A DNA stretch of 64,000 nucleotides, from positions 1,839,940 to 1,903,939 of the forward strand of contig VZRR01008077.1 in the NCBI GenBank assembly GCA_013398015.1, in the 5' to 3' direction. The notes beneath the pieces are model-generated. The model ran no database searches and was not told the DNA's origin. It was given only the letters and a program-made list of their open reading frames with translations. The stretch is from Oreocharis arfaki. Its lineage: Eukaryota; Chordata; Aves; Passeriformes; Paramythiidae. The translations under genes and the position numbers were made by a program. Shown one piece after another: positions 12,197 through 24,282 of the stretch. The first letter of the stretch is position 1, and every line of letters begins with the position of its first letter.

Positions 12197-15100
12197 ATTG
12201 GACAAATAACTTGGCCAAACCTTTCCAATAAAGGGACCATAAATAACAAGTGCAAGGTGACCTTGCAAATAGTTTTGAGGAAGTCATATAGAAATTCTAA
12301 AAGGTGACAGGAGACTTAAATCACTTTGGAAAGAATTCTTACATTCAGATGATTTAAATATGACCTGTCAGTTGGGTTTGCTTTTAATGATATTTATATG
12401 CTGCCAGATATATATGCTTCACAGGAAAATTTCATTTGAGTCAGAGTTAGAGAAACTGGGCCAGAATCCCAGCTCTCAGAAATCAGCAATGCTCTGTGTG
12501 CTCCTGGGTTTGGTTCCTGCCCTCCTTCCACTCGCACAGACTTCAGTGATGATTTCCTTTTGTGTCTTCTTCAATAGCAGAACACTTCTGAATGCCTGGT
12601 CTTTGTTTCTCTTGGGGCATCTTTTGCTCACATTGTGTTTCTGTCAGAACACGCAGTCGTGGCTCTCAGCATCACCACAGGCACAACCAGACTCTACAAG
12701 GAACCGCTGCGCTGTGGTTCCTGCCCCTGAATCCCACACCTGAGTGAAAACATCAGCTTTTTACTGCTGCCATTTGTCTCTCCCTGCCCTCTTAGCAATC
12801 TGCCCCACGACAGAGATACAGTGAATTTTCAGGGCCTCCAGTGAACCTGCTTCTGCAGTTCATTCCTCTTTTCAAACCCAGGTGGATTCCTTGATGGAGC
12901 AGAAAGCCCTAGAAAGATAACAGGAGTACAAATCTCAAACAAACTCTTGTACCTTGACTCACCAGCTTCTCTTTTTTTTTGGTCTTTTTCCTGCAGATCA
13001 AGTAGAACATGGGCATAAAAAAAGAGAGCCAGGAGGCTGCAGTGTATGAAACAGCTCTGCAAATTCGAAGGCTTCAAACAAACTGTCTCAGAGGGACACA
13101 GGAGATGTTAAGATGCAAAGGGAAAGGCCATTGCTTTTTCACACCCTAAAAGATATCAGCTGTCACTCACACTAAAGCAGGAGTCCTCACCAGGGTGTAG
13201 CACTCTAAAATATTGCCCACCACTCCAGGGGGCAAGGGTTGAATAGGACACACTTTTTTCACATGCTGTTGGGGGAAAAAATGTGCAAGGTGACATATCC
13301 AGCCTTTTTTAACTCGACTGATGCCATCCCCTCATTAAAAACGGAGTAGCACAGATTTTTTGGATACTGAACATCCTGGATTGTTATGTGCTATATACCT
13401 GCCCAGGGCAGAGCTAATTAGAAATCGGCAAATTCTTGTCTTGTGATACCTCTGCCTCGTACAAAACAAACTTCCCTTTGAGAACTGGGGTTGGATTAAA
13501 CAATCTCCAGAGAACCCTCTCATCCTCAATATTCTGTGAAATCAATGTCCATTTTATAAAAGGATGCTTGTTCTTTTGATGGGTTGTTAAACTTTTCTAG
13601 TGAGTGGTGTGATTTTTGTTACTGAAACAGCTAAACTGGTAAATGGTTTAGTCTATATACACTTTTGCTGCTACAACTACATTTTATTCCTCTATAGCTT
13701 GCACGTAACTGGGCAAATATTCCTCTTTGTTGAGTATTTCTTCTGTTGCAACACCCACACAAAGTCATTGCCAGATTGGGTAACATTCACCCAAACGTTT
13801 TGTTGGTTGCTCTTTAAGTTGACAAATCTAGGAGCAGAAGGTCAAGATTCATCTAAAAGGGAGAGTAATTGGAAAGGCTGGAGGCCGATCAATACTGTTT
13901 CAGCCCTCAGAGCGATTCCTAACCTCTTCCTTATCAGATGTACTGGAAGAAGAGCTCCCTTTAGATCTCCTCAGAACTGACTCACTTGCTCATCAAAACA
14001 TGTGTTCTGTACTCCTTGACACCCAGCAGGAGAGAGACACCATCTCACACTGGAGAAGGTGTTGCTTCCAGACTCTGGGGCACACTGAAGCAGAGCTGCC
14101 AAAAAAGATCAGAATGAACGAAAAACACAGAACAAGGCACAGCAGCTCCCTGTGTGACAGAGTGGTCAGGCTACTCTTACAGGATACGTGAGCTGAAGCA
14201 CTCACAGAAGAACGAGCAGGACCTTTTTCCTGAGCTTCCCACACTGTGGGTGATTGTTTCTCCCTCTGACTATCGGCAAAATTCTTTGATAGTTTTGTGA
14301 CTGACTACTCAGATTATCCACTTCCTTCTCACAGTCTGTTTTAAAACTTTGCTGAGAATAGAAAGGTGATGCAAAGCACAGGTTTTTTGACTTTTTTTTT
14401 TAGAGCCTGGAGACTGACTCCTGTTATGGACCTTTTCCTCTTCATCCTAAATGTACACCATCACTGTAGCAATATTGTGTGACTGTCAGTACTAAAATAA
14501 AGTAACCATATTTTGGAGAAAATAAAAATTCAGGTCAGAAAATGCTTCAGGTTAGATATGATTTATCATATGGTATTGCCTTTACAAATCAGGACACCTG
14601 TTTGTTGGGGAAAGCATCAATAACAGAGATGTAAAAAATGTAAAGAAATCTGTTTTCTCACAGATGACATTTAATATGGTGAGGATCAGAATTAATTTCC
14701 ATGAATACTCTAAACTATAAAGGGATGTACATTGTCTTTTGGTGTTAAAGCATACTTGTTTTAGGATTTATCGGCCAGTTACAGAGGAAAAGGGGGAGAA
14801 ATTTAAAGGAATCAAATCAGATTAGGGAAAATGAGAAAACTGCTGCTTTGTGAATGCTCTTACTCGTGCACTCACAATTAAACACAGATAAAGAAGTGAT
14901 GAAAAGAAAAAAGAGGTGAAAAGATTAAAATGGTTTTTTTCTGTGGATTCAGAAATGGAAGGAGCAGAACAATGAAAGATCAAGTTCCGTTACAGATGTA
15001 ACAAAAACACAGATCAGAGCCTGAATCAGCTTTGCATTAGCAATGAATTTCAGACTTAATCCTGCTGAGGACATCTTGACATTTCACCCATAAATGCCTA

Positions 15101-15543
15101 AACCAACCTCATATGTACCAACTTGTGTGCTGGGGACCCAGTTGCACGTGTAGTATTTGTCATCTTTGGTTTAAAGTCAGTGGAAAATAAATATGGAAAT
15201 TCAGTTTCAAAAACAGCAGGAAGCAAAAAGCACAGCTAAAGGTGGGGATAAGAACTTGAACCTACAGTCTTTGGTTCCCCTGGGAAATTCCCAAATTAAA
15301 CCAGTTCCCATTTTTTATCAAGCTCTCTGAGATATTACCCTGGGCACCACAACGCTCTGACAGCCCTGTCGTCTCCATACATCACCCATTACGTTTCAGA
15401 GCAAACTCCACCCAGCTACATCCTGGCCCTGTCTTACTTGACACCGCCCTGTCTTGCTCCACCTCTTTGCAAACTTCGCGTGGCACGAACCACACCCAAA
15501 TACACCCACGGGGCCAGGGATGCAAGGTAAAAGCAGAGCCTAC

Positions 15544-15715
15544 CTCCTCCAGCTGCACCAGGAAGGTGACGTTGTGCCCCTGCTCGGCCGTGAGCCGGCC
15601 GTCGGCCGTGACGATGCGGAGGCCCTGGGGGGGCTTGCCCGGGCACTGCTGGGGCTTGGCCGTGTACCTCTCCCGCACTCCGTCCGTGCAATTGTTGGAA
15701 ACAACCTTCCGGTAC
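15544..15715 (-). CDS. SORCS1: SORCS1 window exon 13 (end of 10CC, start of first PKD-like domain)
   Basis: This 172-nt exon starts with one base of a split glycine codon and ends in phase 0. It encodes YRKVVSNNCTDGVRERYTAK, PQQCPGKPPQGLRIVTADGR and LTAEQGHNVTFLVQLEE. The last two 10CC cysteines (NNC and QQC) are here, bringing the total to exactly ten. GLRIVTADGRLTAEQGHNVT opens the first PKD-like domain. NCT and NVT are potential glycosylation sites. The acceptor is tttgcag and the donor GTAGGC. The exon is strikingly GC-rich: 45 consecutive codons, from the valine after DG to the end, finish in G or C. Confidence 0.97.
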
Positions 15716-16504
15716 CTGCAAAGGGATGGGGAAACCCATGCGAGATGCTAGGCACAGCGGGGTTAACTGGGAACAGGTTCCTTTAGGCTGAGGATGTTGT
15801 AAGAAAACAAAGATTCCCAAATATATCTCAGCATTTGTCTCAGCCAAGCTATTCCTCATGTGCTCAACACACCAGTAGTCTATACTCTTGTTAATGGTGT
15901 GTGATAATTTCCTGCACAGAGTATCTTGATATCATATAAGGTACCATAAATTGCCTAAACCATAAAATGATATGATGTTATGAGTTAAGTAACTATAAAG
16001 TTATGAATGATATACACATACAGAACGGCATTTTATTCAATCATTACAGTGTTTAACAACTTTTCTCATATGTTCCCCACTTCCCATTAGTTGAGAGGCA
16101 AGTGTCTCTAAAGATGGAACCGTCAAGGGCTAGAAAAATAAGCAAATTTGGAGCAAAAGCAAATTCTGCCCATCTTTCAGTGTGCAAACTCTCCAAACAA
16201 AGCTTAGCTTGCTTGGTTTGCTTTAATCAATTGCATTATAAATAAAATCTGCCAGTATCTTAACTTAAACTACATCTTGCACTGGCTTCCAAGAGGGCTA
16301 AAGAACAATCAGCATTCGGGCTAGCTGCCCATCTATTACTTCAGCTCATGTACACATCAATTTCATCTCTCTCCACTAATTTATTTTCCAGTGTTTCTGC
16401 CTTCAGCCAGCTTTGACATACCTACAGTAGGTGCAATCTGTAGCTGTCACTGGGCTAAATCCTTATGGGTGCTCTTGCTAAATAAAGCCTGGTGAGCCAC
16501 TTAC
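15716..16504 (-). other. Intron between window exons 12 and 13 (789 bp)
   Basis: AT-rich intron with no repeat or gene recognised. Its composition contrasts sharply with the GC-rich exon 13 next to it. Confidence 0.65.
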
Positions 16505-16618
16505 CCCGTGCTGTTGAGATAACTCTGTCCAAGGCTGCAGTCCTTTGACAAGGAGGATGGGTTATACCAAAATGCTGGTAAACACTGGCCGTTGCTGTGG
16601 CGTTCATATCCATAATCA
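16505..16618 (-). CDS. SORCS1: SORCS1 window exon 12 (10CC module)
   Basis: This 114-nt exon starts with the T completing a cysteine codon and ends with GG of a glycine codon. It encodes DYGYERHSNGQCLPAFWYNP followed by SSLSKDCSLGQSYLNST. Counting the split one, three 10CC cysteines lie here. The acceptor is ttggaacag and the donor GTAAGT. CDYGYER and KDCSLGQSYLNSTGYR are near-invariant in the SORCS1/3 pair; RHSNGQCLPAFW is the SORCS1 version. The window residue FWYNP differs from the remembered human FWFNP. Confidence 0.97.
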
Positions 16619-19600
16619 CTGTTCCAACATTAAAAGAAACCACCACATTAAACCCCAAAAGAACAAACACAGGTATTAGCGCATGCTCTCTATTATTCAT
16701 ACAAGTTTTGATTTTCCTCCATCTGTTTACTAGGATTTCTGATTTTATTTTTACTAATAGAACTGATTATTCATTCCACTTCAGCTTTTTTAATTGTGGT
16801 ACTTATCTTGCATAAATCCCAGTATAAAAAAGAAGAACCAGAGAAGGTAGTTTATTAGTATTGCATCAATTGTTCTCTCTCCGTAGGCTAACAGTACTTC
16901 TCAGGATCAAATCTAGGCTCAAATATAAAAAAAACCCCAGAAATCTAAGCTAAGTTAAATCACCACTGTCTCCATCATATGTTAGGAAACTGAAGGGCTA
17001 AAAAGCTAATTGCATTTGGAAACTATATCACAGAGGATGTAGAGAAAAATTTACAGCCCTGAGAGAGCTCTTGCCTGAAGGCATTAACAGCATATTTGGT
17101 AATGGGAAAGAAGGTCTGTGATCTTCAATTCTCTTTTTGTTTGGAAGAGGAAATGCTACCAAATATCACGTTAGAAACAATGAGTCAAACTTCAATCTTT
17201 TGTCACAACTTGAGTTTAGCTATGACGAAGTTTGCTTTGGTTTCACTAAAAACATTTCAAATTGTTTCTGATTCCAAGTAAACAAAGACTCTATAAAAAA
17301 TGTTACTGGGGAAAAAAAAAATCCAAAAAACAGAAAACCTCTTCAATCAGTATTCCAGTCACATGTGAGTTTACTTTCCAGCCGCTGAGTAATGAGGACT
17401 CCTTGGTTGGATAATCATTCTTATTCCTTTTACTAAGCCTTCTCCATAGCTCACAATGGAGAAGTAATGGGATGTCGTTTCTGAGAACTCCTACACAGAG
17501 TCCACCAACTCCATTCCAATATTCCAGTTGCAACACAACTCTTGATCTGCAAGCGGCACTTTTCTGCAAAGCTTTTTTTTACCTATTATCTATATTGTCT
17601 TGGTATCAAGTAGCCTAATTTTCTAAGAAAATAAGATTAGGGCAGCTTTAGATTACGTGATTAAGGGCTCGTTTTGTATATGTATATAAAGAAGCAGAGA
17701 GAAAAAACAGGAGATGGATGAACTCCCAGCAGTCTGATCAGAGTTAATGGAGCCCCTGCTCCAGCTCCTCCCAGGGCTGTCACAGCACAGCCATAAGTCC
17801 ATGGCCAGGGTGAGACCTACAAGACCATCAACAAGAGAGATCTTTATAGAAAAATATTGACAACAAGAAGAAGAATGTTTAACTTAGTGAAGACTTTCTT
17901 CAAGTGTCTTGAAAGAGCATGATGACTTTTAAAAAAATTTAATGAGTCACTAGTAAACAATGTTAAGAACCTCGGTACAGGTCTAAGATATAAGACAAGA
18001 AAAAAAGAATATGTTTCCATTTATCTTTGTTATGTTTCTTGTACTGGTTATCAAGAAAAGACATCGAAAAGAATTCTGTCACCAGTTTTTACTTCTGCTT
18101 CAACTTTTTCTTCTGAATAAAGAAAAACAAATTGTTTTGAAGCAATCTTAAATTGGCAAAATTAAAAAGATTACATTAAGCAAAAGAAAATTAACGCTGC
18201 ATATCACTTGGGAAAATTCCTGAACATCTATCAGGCTGCATGAGTTTTCCAAAGGAACATTTTGGCAGCTGTGGTGCTTGGGGTATCTGCAACAAGTAAT
18301 TGAGAACATGCTCCAGGAAACAGCAATGAAGTAGATGACCTAAATGGTCTTTTCCTCTTTTTTTTTTTTGACTGAATTTCCATCAATCTATTTACTCAGA
18401 TGGCTGCAACTCAGTGTTGCTTAATTGCTTTGGAAGCATCAGCCAGCCAACTCTCCCAGTGCCATGTGCTTCTATAATCATCCTTGTTGGAATAAGAACA
18501 CTATAGCTACAGAATACACTTTGTAATGAAGAATAACACCATTCTGATTTGCTTGGAGAAAACAAATATTTACATACAAGTGAGACTCCTGTATTTTTGT
18601 AATTCATTTGTAAACACTCTGCAGCACTGCATTCCTAAGTTATCATGTGTGAGTCTAATTAAAAAGCTGTAACACTGTACACACACAATGTTCTGTAATC
18701 AGGTGAAAACAAAACTAACTAATACAGCAAAATCTGCCTCAGAGGGGATCCAGTACTCACAGTCAAATTTGATGCAGCAGTCTGGGATTTCTTACTATTC
18801 ACATGTCTAGATTCAAGCCACTCTTTTGGTTCCTATTCCTACCAGTACAGCTGGGCAAGCCAAGCTGGACTTAACTAGCTTTGACTGTACTTGGATCATA
18901 TTTCTCAAAGTCAAGAGAAAGAAATCCTAGGCTTTTCCACAGGAGAAATAGTTATAAGCACAGAAGTTTCACAGTGTTGTTTTCAGGCTTGCAAATCATC
19001 TGGCTCATTAAGGCCCTACAGAAATATCATCCCAGTAAATGACACGAATTGCTGCTCCATATCCCTCTGCAGATGCAGCAGCCGCCCGTTCACCTCCGCA
19101 GTCTTGGAATCTAATGAATTCTTTGGCTACAGGCTGGTGCACGCAGAACACTGATGCTGACAACAAATTGCTGCCTCCAATTTGGCACACCAGGCTTTGT
19201 AGCAATCAACAAGCATTACCATCAATTGGATTGCCATAGCACGAGCCAGCACAGCAAAGTCTGGAGATGGGGAAGGCATCAGCCTCAGCCTGCAATCAGC
19301 TCCCCGAGTCATTGCCTGGGAACTGGGAATTGGAATTTGCATATATTGATGATATTTTGTGCCTGCCTGAAAGGAACTCAGGTGACATAGATAATGTATC
19401 TCCTAAAAAGGAGTGAAGCTTTTGCCATCAGGGATTGCTTTATCAGTATGAAGCAGCCTATCTTGTGGCTCTCACTGATTATGGTTTTACCCTTTTACTG
19501 GTTAAAACTGGAATCCTATTTGTCTTAGTCAAGTAGAACTGCAAGTTCTTGTCTGTAATTAGATACAAATTCATTCCAGACGTTTTGTATCTCTGCTCAA

Positions 19601-22600
19601 TGCTCAGGATAAATTCCTTTATCTAATGTTATTTTCTGCATAGGAAATAATCAAAGAAAAGAAATCCCTTGACAAAGTTTGTAATTTGAAAACAGACCTG
19701 ACAAACATACTGTTTGGAAGAATAATTCACATGGAATTATTACAATCCTACTGCTCTAAGACATAGAAATAACCAGTTAATTTGGATGAGTGATTGCCAT
19801 GTCCATAGCTTCTAAAAATCAAGATATGACTTAGCATGTAACCATAGAAATTTCTTAAGATTACCAGCTTCACTTTAAGGTCAGCTATGCCAGAATCTGG
19901 ACAGCTATTTGTGTTTTTCCACGCTGTGCTTTCCAAACATTTTGGACATTAAATGGGGTGGAATTGATCTATCTCTGAAAACAGACACCTTTTTTCTTCA
20001 GTTTCCAAAAGCCCTGGTGGGAAAAAAACAACTGGAAAAGCCATGGAAATGACAGCAATGGAAAAGTCTCACTAGTTTTTTATTCACTTAATACCATTGT
20101 CTAATATTTAACTATGATGCAAGTGTAGATTGGTGTTAAAGGGGAGCTGTGCTTGCTGCCCGGTTCTACAGGACCTGACATGGGATTAAACTCAGAGAAG
20201 GATGGATTCAGCTGCAGTCTGAACTGTGGATCTACAAAAGTGTATGATTATATTGCATCACAGTATTTGGAGTTGAGCTATACCAGCTTATGTTAATACA
20301 GAACCTAAAATCCCCAAAATCTTCCCAGTAAATCCATGCCCGGTAGATATCCAGGCCCTTAAAGATGCAGAGATGCACTGTAGACTTTGCATAGTGAATC
20401 TGCATTTTCCACAAGCACTCAAATGAACTGAAATTTCATTCTATTTACTATTTGTTAGCTAACCAAGCCCATCTCAATGAGAAAGTAAAGTTGGTTAACC
20501 ACAGGGTGCAAATGGAAGTGTATTTCAGAGCTGGCACCTGCACGATCTGAACTGAGGGGTGGTGACACAAAGCCAGCAGAATCTAACCACACTCAGTGTC
20601 CATCCCCTGCCTCCCCATGGCTTGTCAGAACAGTTTCTCCTGATGCAGGACTCTGAGGTTTTAGCATAGGAACTAACCCCAGCAGACATGGCTGTAATTC
20701 AAGTGCTGGAGAATATAAAAAAGAGCCAGCCAGATCCCTGCTGATATAATCTGTGAAATAAATAGACCTGATTCCCAATTTCACTAAGGCTCCTGTGTGC
20801 CTCTCTGGCTATCCAAAACCACTAGCACCAGTATCAACAGGCTCATACTTCTCATGAAGGTGTGAGATATGGGAATACTGATAGAAGAAGCCCTCAGTAC
20901 TAATGACAGTGGGTTCAGAGGGAGGACTGAGAGTGAGACACTTTACTCAAAGTTCCTGTTAAAGAACCTGGGAGACAGGTGGCTGAAGGATGAACACCAC
21001 CGAAGGTTTCCATCTGTGTCTAGGAGGTGTTTTTGCTGAAGAGATATTGCTGTGATAATGCCCAGACGGCAGGAAGGAACACAATGTGAGGAAACCGGGT
21101 AAATTAATGCTTTAATAACACCCAAGTAACGGTGTCATCCATTTACCCAAATCAATTAAATGAAGAAGGAGATTCTCGTTTCTAAGCCGTTGCTAGGACA
21201 GATTTGCCGAGGGCTCCTGCGCATTCCCCCATTCCTGAAGCGCTATTGCCCTCTGGCTGCGAGCCCCATTCCCTGCACCGAGAGCCGGCACCTGAGCCCA
21301 GCCCCTCCCTGCCCCTTTGGCTCCCAGCCCGGCATAAAAGGAGTCTGCAGGCAGCAGAGTCCAGGTTCCAAGGCTGGAAAAACTACAGCCACTTCTAATG
21401 TCACTCGGTTTTATTGCTGCGTAAAACAATTAAAAAATGTGCCTTTTTCCTTGAGAAAGGAGTACCGATGGGCTGCACACAGATTTGAAATGAACCTGGA
21501 GTTCTATGATGTTACAAGGAGAAAAAAACATTAGAAAATCTTTACGTCTTTTATAACTGGTATTTTTCCCCTGAATTGATAAAAAAAGACTTGCAAGATT
21601 AACAGCAATAACACTTTTTCTCACTTTACCTGACCACAGAGATACAATTTTTTACTCCAATCTCTGACAAGCTTAGAAAATAAAATTTTCTCCATACAAA
21701 TTTATTGTTTAAGCAGCAAAGACAGCACAATAACAGGGATTGTTGTCATTTTCTCTGCATACACGTCTGGGTCCTGTAAGCCTGTAACCACTAATGTTAA
21801 TATAAAAAGCTGCCCAATTTATTTCAAGATTGAAAAATCAAGTGTTGGCTGCTAAGGGACTTCTCCCTATTTGGGGGATTCACGTCCTCTTCAACCTCCT
21901 TCAATTAAAAGCCCTACCCAGTTTAAAAAAAAAAAAAAGGGGGGGAGAGAAAAAGAGAATTCAAAACACTGAAATGTCATGAGTGAGGATGATGAAAGTG
22001 CTTTTTCCTTTCTGAAAAGGAAAGACCTCCACAGAAGGCATCCTTCCACAGCAAGAATTCATTCCCTGATTTTCCTCGAAACCTCCCTCCAACTTCTGCA
22101 GGGTGAATTGGCAGAGTTCAACAAGACAGGCACTGAAAGTTGCAGTGGTGCAGCAGCAGCTTTGCCTTTCTTAGCAGACAGAATTGCTTTTTTTTCACCC
22201 CTTTCTTTTCTTCTTCTCTGTCCTTCCCTGGCAGATCTATGTAAAATTATGCTCTTGATGAGTATTGTTGGTAAATGTGTCTGAACTGGATGCTTAAAGC
22301 AATATTTCAGTCTTTTTTCACCAGACGCAGTAGGGAAGGAAGCTGAAATGGATAAAGTAGAAATCCAGGTCTGAGGACTGTAGGAATAACCTGAGCTTGG
22401 GGGAACTGGAGGGAATCACGACAGTCTGTTCTAAACCAAAACTGATTCCACGAGAAGGAGAAAGGCCCTTCTTGGCGAAAAAGGTCCTAATTCTGCCTCT
22501 TTCAACAGATTTGAGGTGTCTTGTTTGTGAATGTGAACTGTGAGCACCTGCTGTACATACCCAATCATCCAAGCTTTCTCTTACCCTCTCCCACAGCCCA

Positions 22601-24151
22601 GCAGAGCTTTTGGAGAAAGTTTCCTTGAGGTGAACATTAGAGAAATAAAAGCATGTTTCTCCCAGCAAACGTCACTGTGGTACTTTTGTTCTGTACCTAG
22701 CAACAAAGTTTTGTAGTGGCAAGCCACACAGTCAATTTTAATGAAATAAATATATTCGTTCTCAGAGAAAAGTTCTGGAAGGAAAGCACATTTTTATCAG
22801 AAGTTTCAGGTGTGTCCCTTACAAGTGCCAGGGATTTAAACACTAATGGACTGACTGTGAGTCAATTCTATCAACTATCTTGTAAGGCCATGAGGCTGGC
22901 TCAGCATCGTACTGCATGCCCTATAAGAGGGTCAAAATCTTCAGGGCATTTCCTTGCTTTAAGGATGGTTTGGGTTATTTGGTTTAGCTGTTATCTTTTT
23001 CACATTACTAGGGAAATGTTCAATGATTGGCATCCAGGACCTTTGGACACCTAAATGATGAACTACCCGCAGATGTTCTCCCTAGAAAAGGACTAAATGG
23101 AAAATGGGGAAATCAGCAAGAAACCATATAGACAGAATCTGTGCCAAAATATGTTCATAATTGTTATTGTTTGGAGCAAGAGAATTGACTTTTTTTGACA
23201 CAGTAAAAAAGCCTCCTGTGATTCTGTGATTTTATGTAGAAAAAATATTCTATATTTAAGGAGGAGTGAGAAGGGAAACACTATAAATTTCCATACGAAA
23301 TATTGATGAGTTGAACCTTTTCAGGATTCATGTAGCAAATTCTGGGTTTAATTAGGAACATGACATAGATCTGGGTGGGTGAGGCACAAAGGGAGTTTAT
23401 CAGCACTGCCAAAGAGCCAACATTTCTCTCATCTAAGATACTCAGGATCTTGGAGCCTTGGAGAAAAGAAGTAAGAAAGAGATTTTGATAATGTGGTTCC
23501 CTGCCTTTTTTGTGCAAATTGCTGTGAGTCAGCTGTAATATTGAAACAAAACAAGCAGCTAAAGATTTTATCATGCCATGCATAACTCACCAATGGACTC
23601 TATTTCCCACAGCAAACATCAGAGAAGAAAAGGCTCCAGGAGATTAACTCAAATCATGAAGGCAGTGTCTGCTGGACACTGTCAAACATGATGGTCCAGA
23701 TGCAACAAAAAACCCAGGAATTTCCTAAGATACTTGATTCTAGAAGCTGAAGGCATACTTTGCATACGCATATATTTACTTTTACTCATATATACGTGTG
23801 TGTGTACGTATTTAGAATTTATTTTATTTTTTACAGAGTGCTGTTATATGCCTTCAGACTACTTTTGGCCACCCTGGTCACTGCTAAGGTTAGATGTGCT
23901 AAATTGACCTGTTATCTTACTGGTGCACAGAGCTGAGATATGACCTGGATCAGCACTGATTTTGTGGGAATCTTAGGAGGTTCCAGGTACCTATTCCACC
24001 TTTCCTTCCTTTAACATACCTGCACTATCAGGGAGCAGCCTATTTCGATACCTACATGTTTAATGATTTCTACTCTCTGCAGGCCTACAGCCTCTCTAAG
24101 GATCTCTGTGCTGCTGTGTGAGAGCACCCAGCCCTTCTGCCCACTGCTCAC
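16619..24151 (-). other. Intron between window exons 11 and 12 (7.5 kb)
   Basis: Holds a GC-rich, CpG-containing patch with a TATA-like word at 21203-21362, a GC-moderate segment with an octamer motif at 19040-19350, an A14G7 run near 21925 and a doubtful CR1 tail at 18311-18358. A short TG/TA microsatellite lies at 23785-23812. The frame of 124 codons at 21160-21534 on the plus strand spans the GC patch and has no recognisable domain. Confidence 0.65.
18311..18358 (+). mobile_element. Possible eroded CR1 3' end
   Basis: GTAGATGACCTAAATGGTCT followed by TTTCC resembles the CR1 terminal motif, but the usual tail repeat is missing and the upstream part is not recognisable. Confidence 0.35.
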
Positions 24152-24282
24152 CAGTCAAAGTCTGCCTCTGTGCACACGCACGGCTCCGAGGTCATAGCCC
24201 CAGCATATTTCCCTTGCATGCATTTCTTCTCTGACTTGCGCTTCCTGTAGATTCTTTTTGCTCCCATGATGCAGGCTTCTCC
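24152..24282 (-). CDS. SORCS1: SORCS1 window exon 11 (10CC module)
   Basis: This 131-nt exon encodes GEACIMGAKRIYRKRKSEKK, then CMQGKYAGAMTSEPCVCTEA, then DFD, ending with TG of a cysteine codon. It supplies four of the ten 10CC cysteines, plus the split one. A basic cluster, RKRKSEKK, lies between the first two. The acceptor is ttgtttccag and the donor GTGAGC. CMQGKYAGAM and CTEADFDC are the strongest evidence for SORCS1; SORCS3 is remembered as CALGRDHSGS and CANWDFEC. Confidence 0.97.

Larger units (their letters stand above)
6855..15543 (-). other. Intron between window exons 13 and 14 (8.7 kb)
   Basis: The largest intron in the window. It contains a polypyrimidine tract at 7258-7309, two diverged copies of an 88-bp repeat at 8987-9074 and 9817-9904, a 14-bp tandem duplication at 9100-9127, a MIR-like remnant at 11022-11152, and a TAAT-bearing imperfect tandem repeat at 12139-12196. 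No exon or other gene was recognised. Confidence 0.65.

Noticed and set aside
21160..21534. 124-codon plus-strand frame over the GC-rich patch
   Set aside because: Its composition is driven by the GC patch, and there is no recognisable domain or upstream start context. Only the patch itself is kept as a finding.
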